Shown piece after piece: positions 62,520 to 64,000 of a stretch of 64,000 nt of DNA (the stretch's first letter is position 1; every line of letters starts with the position of its first letter). The position numbers and the translations under genes are program-made. The notes beneath the pieces are model-generated. The model saw only the letters and a program-made list of their open reading frames with translations. It did not search any database and was not told the origin of the DNA. Source of the DNA: Blastococcus sp. HT6-30 (GTDB taxonomy: Bacteria; Actinomycetota; Actinomycetes; Mycobacteriales; Geodermatophilaceae); NCBI RefSeq assembly GCF_039729015.1, contig NZ_CP155792.1, forward strand, positions 2,748,001 to 2,812,000. The letters run 5' to 3'.

Positions 62520-63595
62520 GAGCCGGCCGCCAGCAGCTCGGCGGTGTGCGCGCTGACCAGCGCGTCGATGACGCCGTCGAGGTCGCCGTCGAGCACCTGG
62601 TCGAGGTTGTGGGACTTGTAGCCGACGCGGTGGTCGGAGATCCGGTTCTCCGGGTAGTTGTAGGTGCGCACCCGCTCGCTGCGGTCGACGGTGCGGACCT
62701 GGCTGCGCCGCTGGTCGCTCGCCGTCGCGGCGGCCTCCTCGCGGGCGGCGGCCAGCAGCCGCGCGCGCAGTACCCGCAACGCCGACTCCCGGTTCTGCAG
62801 CTGGCTCTTCTCGTTCTGCGAGCTGACCACGATGCCGCTGGGCAGGTGCGTGATGCGGACGGCGGAGTCGGTGGTGTTGACGCTCTGCCCACCGGGACCC
62901 GACGAGCGGAAGACGTCGATGCGCAGGTCGTTCGGGTCGATCCTCACGTCGATCTCCTCGGCCTCCGGCAGCACCAGGACGCCGGCCGCGGAGGTGTGGA
63001 TGCGGCCCTGGCTCTCGGTGGCGGGCACCCGCTGGACGCGGTGCACGCCGCCCTCGAACTTCAGCCGGGACCAGATGCCCTCGTCCGTACGGGACTTGAT
63101 CGCGACCGCGACGTCCTTGTAGCCGCCCAGCTCCGCGTCCACGGCGTCGAGCACCTCGGTGGCCCAGCCGCGGCGCTCGGCGTAGCGCAGGTACATGCGC
63201 AGCAGGTCTCCGGCGAACAGCGCCGACTCGGCGCCGCCCTCCCCCGCCTTGATCTCGAGGATGACGTCCTTGTCGTCGTCGGGGTCCTTGGGCAGCAGCT
63301 GCTCGCGCAGGCGGTCGGTGAGCTCGGCGATCCGCTGCTCGAGGGCGGTGGCCTCCGCGGCGAAGGACGCGTCCTCCGCCCCGAGCTCCCGCGCGGCGCT
63401 CAGGTCGTCCCGCGCCTCGTCCAGCGCGCGCGCGGTCTCCACCAGCGGCGCCAGCTGCGCGTAACGCCGGCCCATGCGGCGGGCCCGCGCCTGGTCGGCG
63501 TGCACCGCCGGGTCGGCCAGCTCCTGCTCCAGGCGGGCGTGCTCGGCGAGCAGCCCGGCCAGCCGGTCGGGCGCCGACGTCTCGGTGCTGCTCAT
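62516..63595 (-). CDS. prfA: Peptide chain release factor 1
   Basis: A 359-residue class I release factor for UAA/UAG. The GGQ loop is [12 protein letters not shown]. The family core [21 protein letters not shown] and [10 protein letters not shown] near the C-terminus are typical. ATG 63595 is chosen; the frame is open upstream through the rpmE terminator, which excludes the longer form. The next gene, prmC, modifies this protein. Confidence 0.95.
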   Translation of the reverse strand: MSSTETSAPDRLAGLLAEHARLEQELADPAVHADQARARRMGRRYAQLAPLVETARALDEARDDLSAARELGAEDASFAAEATALEQRIAELTDRLREQLLPKDPDDDKDVILEIKAGEGGAESALFAGDLLRMYLRYAERRGWATEVLDAVDAELGGYKDVAVAIKSRTDEGIWSRLKFEGGVHRVQRVPATESQGRIHTSAAGVLVLPEAEEIDVRIDPNDLRIDVFRSSGPGGQSVNTTDSAVRITHLPSGIVVSSQNEKSQLQNRESALRVLRARLLAAAREEAAATASDQRRSQVRTVDRSERVRTYNYPENRISDHRVGYKSHNLDQVLDGDLDGVIDALVSAHTAELLAAGS

Positions 63596-63637
63596 CGGGA
63601 TGGTGCCTCTCGGGCTCGCGTCGGGTCCGGACATGAC

Positions 63638-63676
63638 GACGGCGCCCGCCCCACCGAGGTGGGAACGGGCGCCGTC
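63638..63676 (-). terminator. Terminator between rpmE and prfA
   Basis: An 11-bp perfect outer stem (63638-63648 with 63666-63676) encloses an inner CCCAC/GTGGG stem. It begins seven bases past the rpmE stop. Confidence 0.75.
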
Positions 63677-63683
63677 AGGGGTG

Positions 63684-63920
63684 CTACTGGGCGTCGGTCG
63701 CCGCTGCGCCGACGTTGCGCTTGCCGAAGCGCTTCTCGAAGCGGGCCACCCGGCCACCGGTGTCGAGGATCTTCTGCTTACCGGTGTAGAAGGGGTGGCA
63801 GGCCGAGCAGACCTCGACGGTCAGCTGACCGCTGGGCGCCGTGCTGCGCGTGGTGAAGGTGTTCCCGCAACCACAGGTCACGGTGGTCTCGTGGTACGTG
63901 GGGTGGATGTCGGGCTTCAT
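63684..63920 (-). CDS. rpmE: Ribosomal protein L31, zinc-binding form
   Basis: A 78-residue L31. [19 protein letters not shown] starts the protein, and the Cys set (CGC and [10 protein letters not shown]) marks the zinc-binding C+ form. ATG 63920 is used; the frame upstream has no homology. The last 80 bases of the window beyond it hold only its ribosome site (GGAAGAGG) and no other gene I can support. Confidence 0.95.
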   Translation of the reverse strand: MKPDIHPTYHETTVTCGCGNTFTTRSTAPSGQLTVEVCSACHPFYTGKQKILDTGGRVARFEKRFGKRNVGAAATDAQ

Positions 63921-64000
63921 GCCGATTGCCTCTTCCGAGAAGTCTGGGCGGTTCACGAGGTGGAACGCCGGCCAGCGGGAGGTATTCCGCGCCGACGGCG

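Overview
The window is one contiguous stretch of very G+C-rich actinobacterial chromosome with tight gene packing and strong third-position G/C bias. That bias creates long antisense shadow ORFs, which I have left out. Protein style and gene order suggest a Geodermatophilaceae-like organism (Blastococcus, Geodermatophilus or Modestobacter type); this is inference from memory, not a database result. The core order (rpmE, prfA, prmC, tsaC, glyA, wecA, atp operon, DUF2550, pduO, murA, nucS, epimerase, thiolase, thioredoxin, glgB, glgE, glgP) follows the order I know from Mycobacterium tuberculosis around Rv1298-Rv1328. I see no tRNA, rRNA, CRISPR array, insertion sequence or prophage.

Left part (1-8.6 kb, all minus strand): a partial etfA with etfB, then a five-gene translationally coupled operon (solute-binding lipoprotein, two permeases, ATPase, and a cysteine synthase/desulfhydrase-like PLP enzyme), then an enoyl-CoA hydratase and a stand-alone ABC ATPase. 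From 8.6 to 22.8 kb lies alpha-glucan and trehalose metabolism: glgX, an FHA protein, glgP, and the GlgE-pathway operon glgE-treS-pep2-glgB. TreS makes maltose, Pep2 phosphorylates it, GlgE polymerises maltose-1-phosphate and GlgB branches the glucan, while GlgX and GlgP debranch and degrade. GlgB carries an unusual histone-H1-like Lys/Ala-rich N-terminus.

From 22.9 to 46.8 kb the conserved backbone is interleaved with acyl-CoA genes that fit the ethylmalonyl-CoA pathway and B12-dependent acyl-CoA chemistry: thiolase, a fused 3-hydroxyacyl-CoA dehydrogenase, crotonyl-CoA carboxylase/reductase (ccr), an epimerase, ethylmalonyl-CoA mutase (ecm), MeaB, an isobutyryl-CoA-mutase-type large subunit next to a MarR regulator, and nearby a PduO cobalamin adenosyltransferase. 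ccr and ecm share an inverted-repeat promoter element (GTTACC-N4-GGTAAC type), a candidate common operator. Also here are tandem zinc-peptidase lipoproteins, a thioredoxin/TPR protein, a degraded AbiEi/DUF559-like pseudogene, a DivIVA-like protein coupled to a class F sortase, NucS and a dicarboxylate symporter.

From 46.9 to 64 kb is housekeeping: murA, pduO, DUF2550, the whole F1Fo ATP synthase (with a 507-base gap between atpD and atpC), wecA, glyA, tsaC, prmC, prfA and rpmE. Two features recur. About eleven genes have a TANNNT -10 box only 6-8 bases before the start codon, so they are predicted to be leaderless. Three genes (a permease, the sortase and prmC) appear to start at CTG codons inside CTGA stop-start overlaps.
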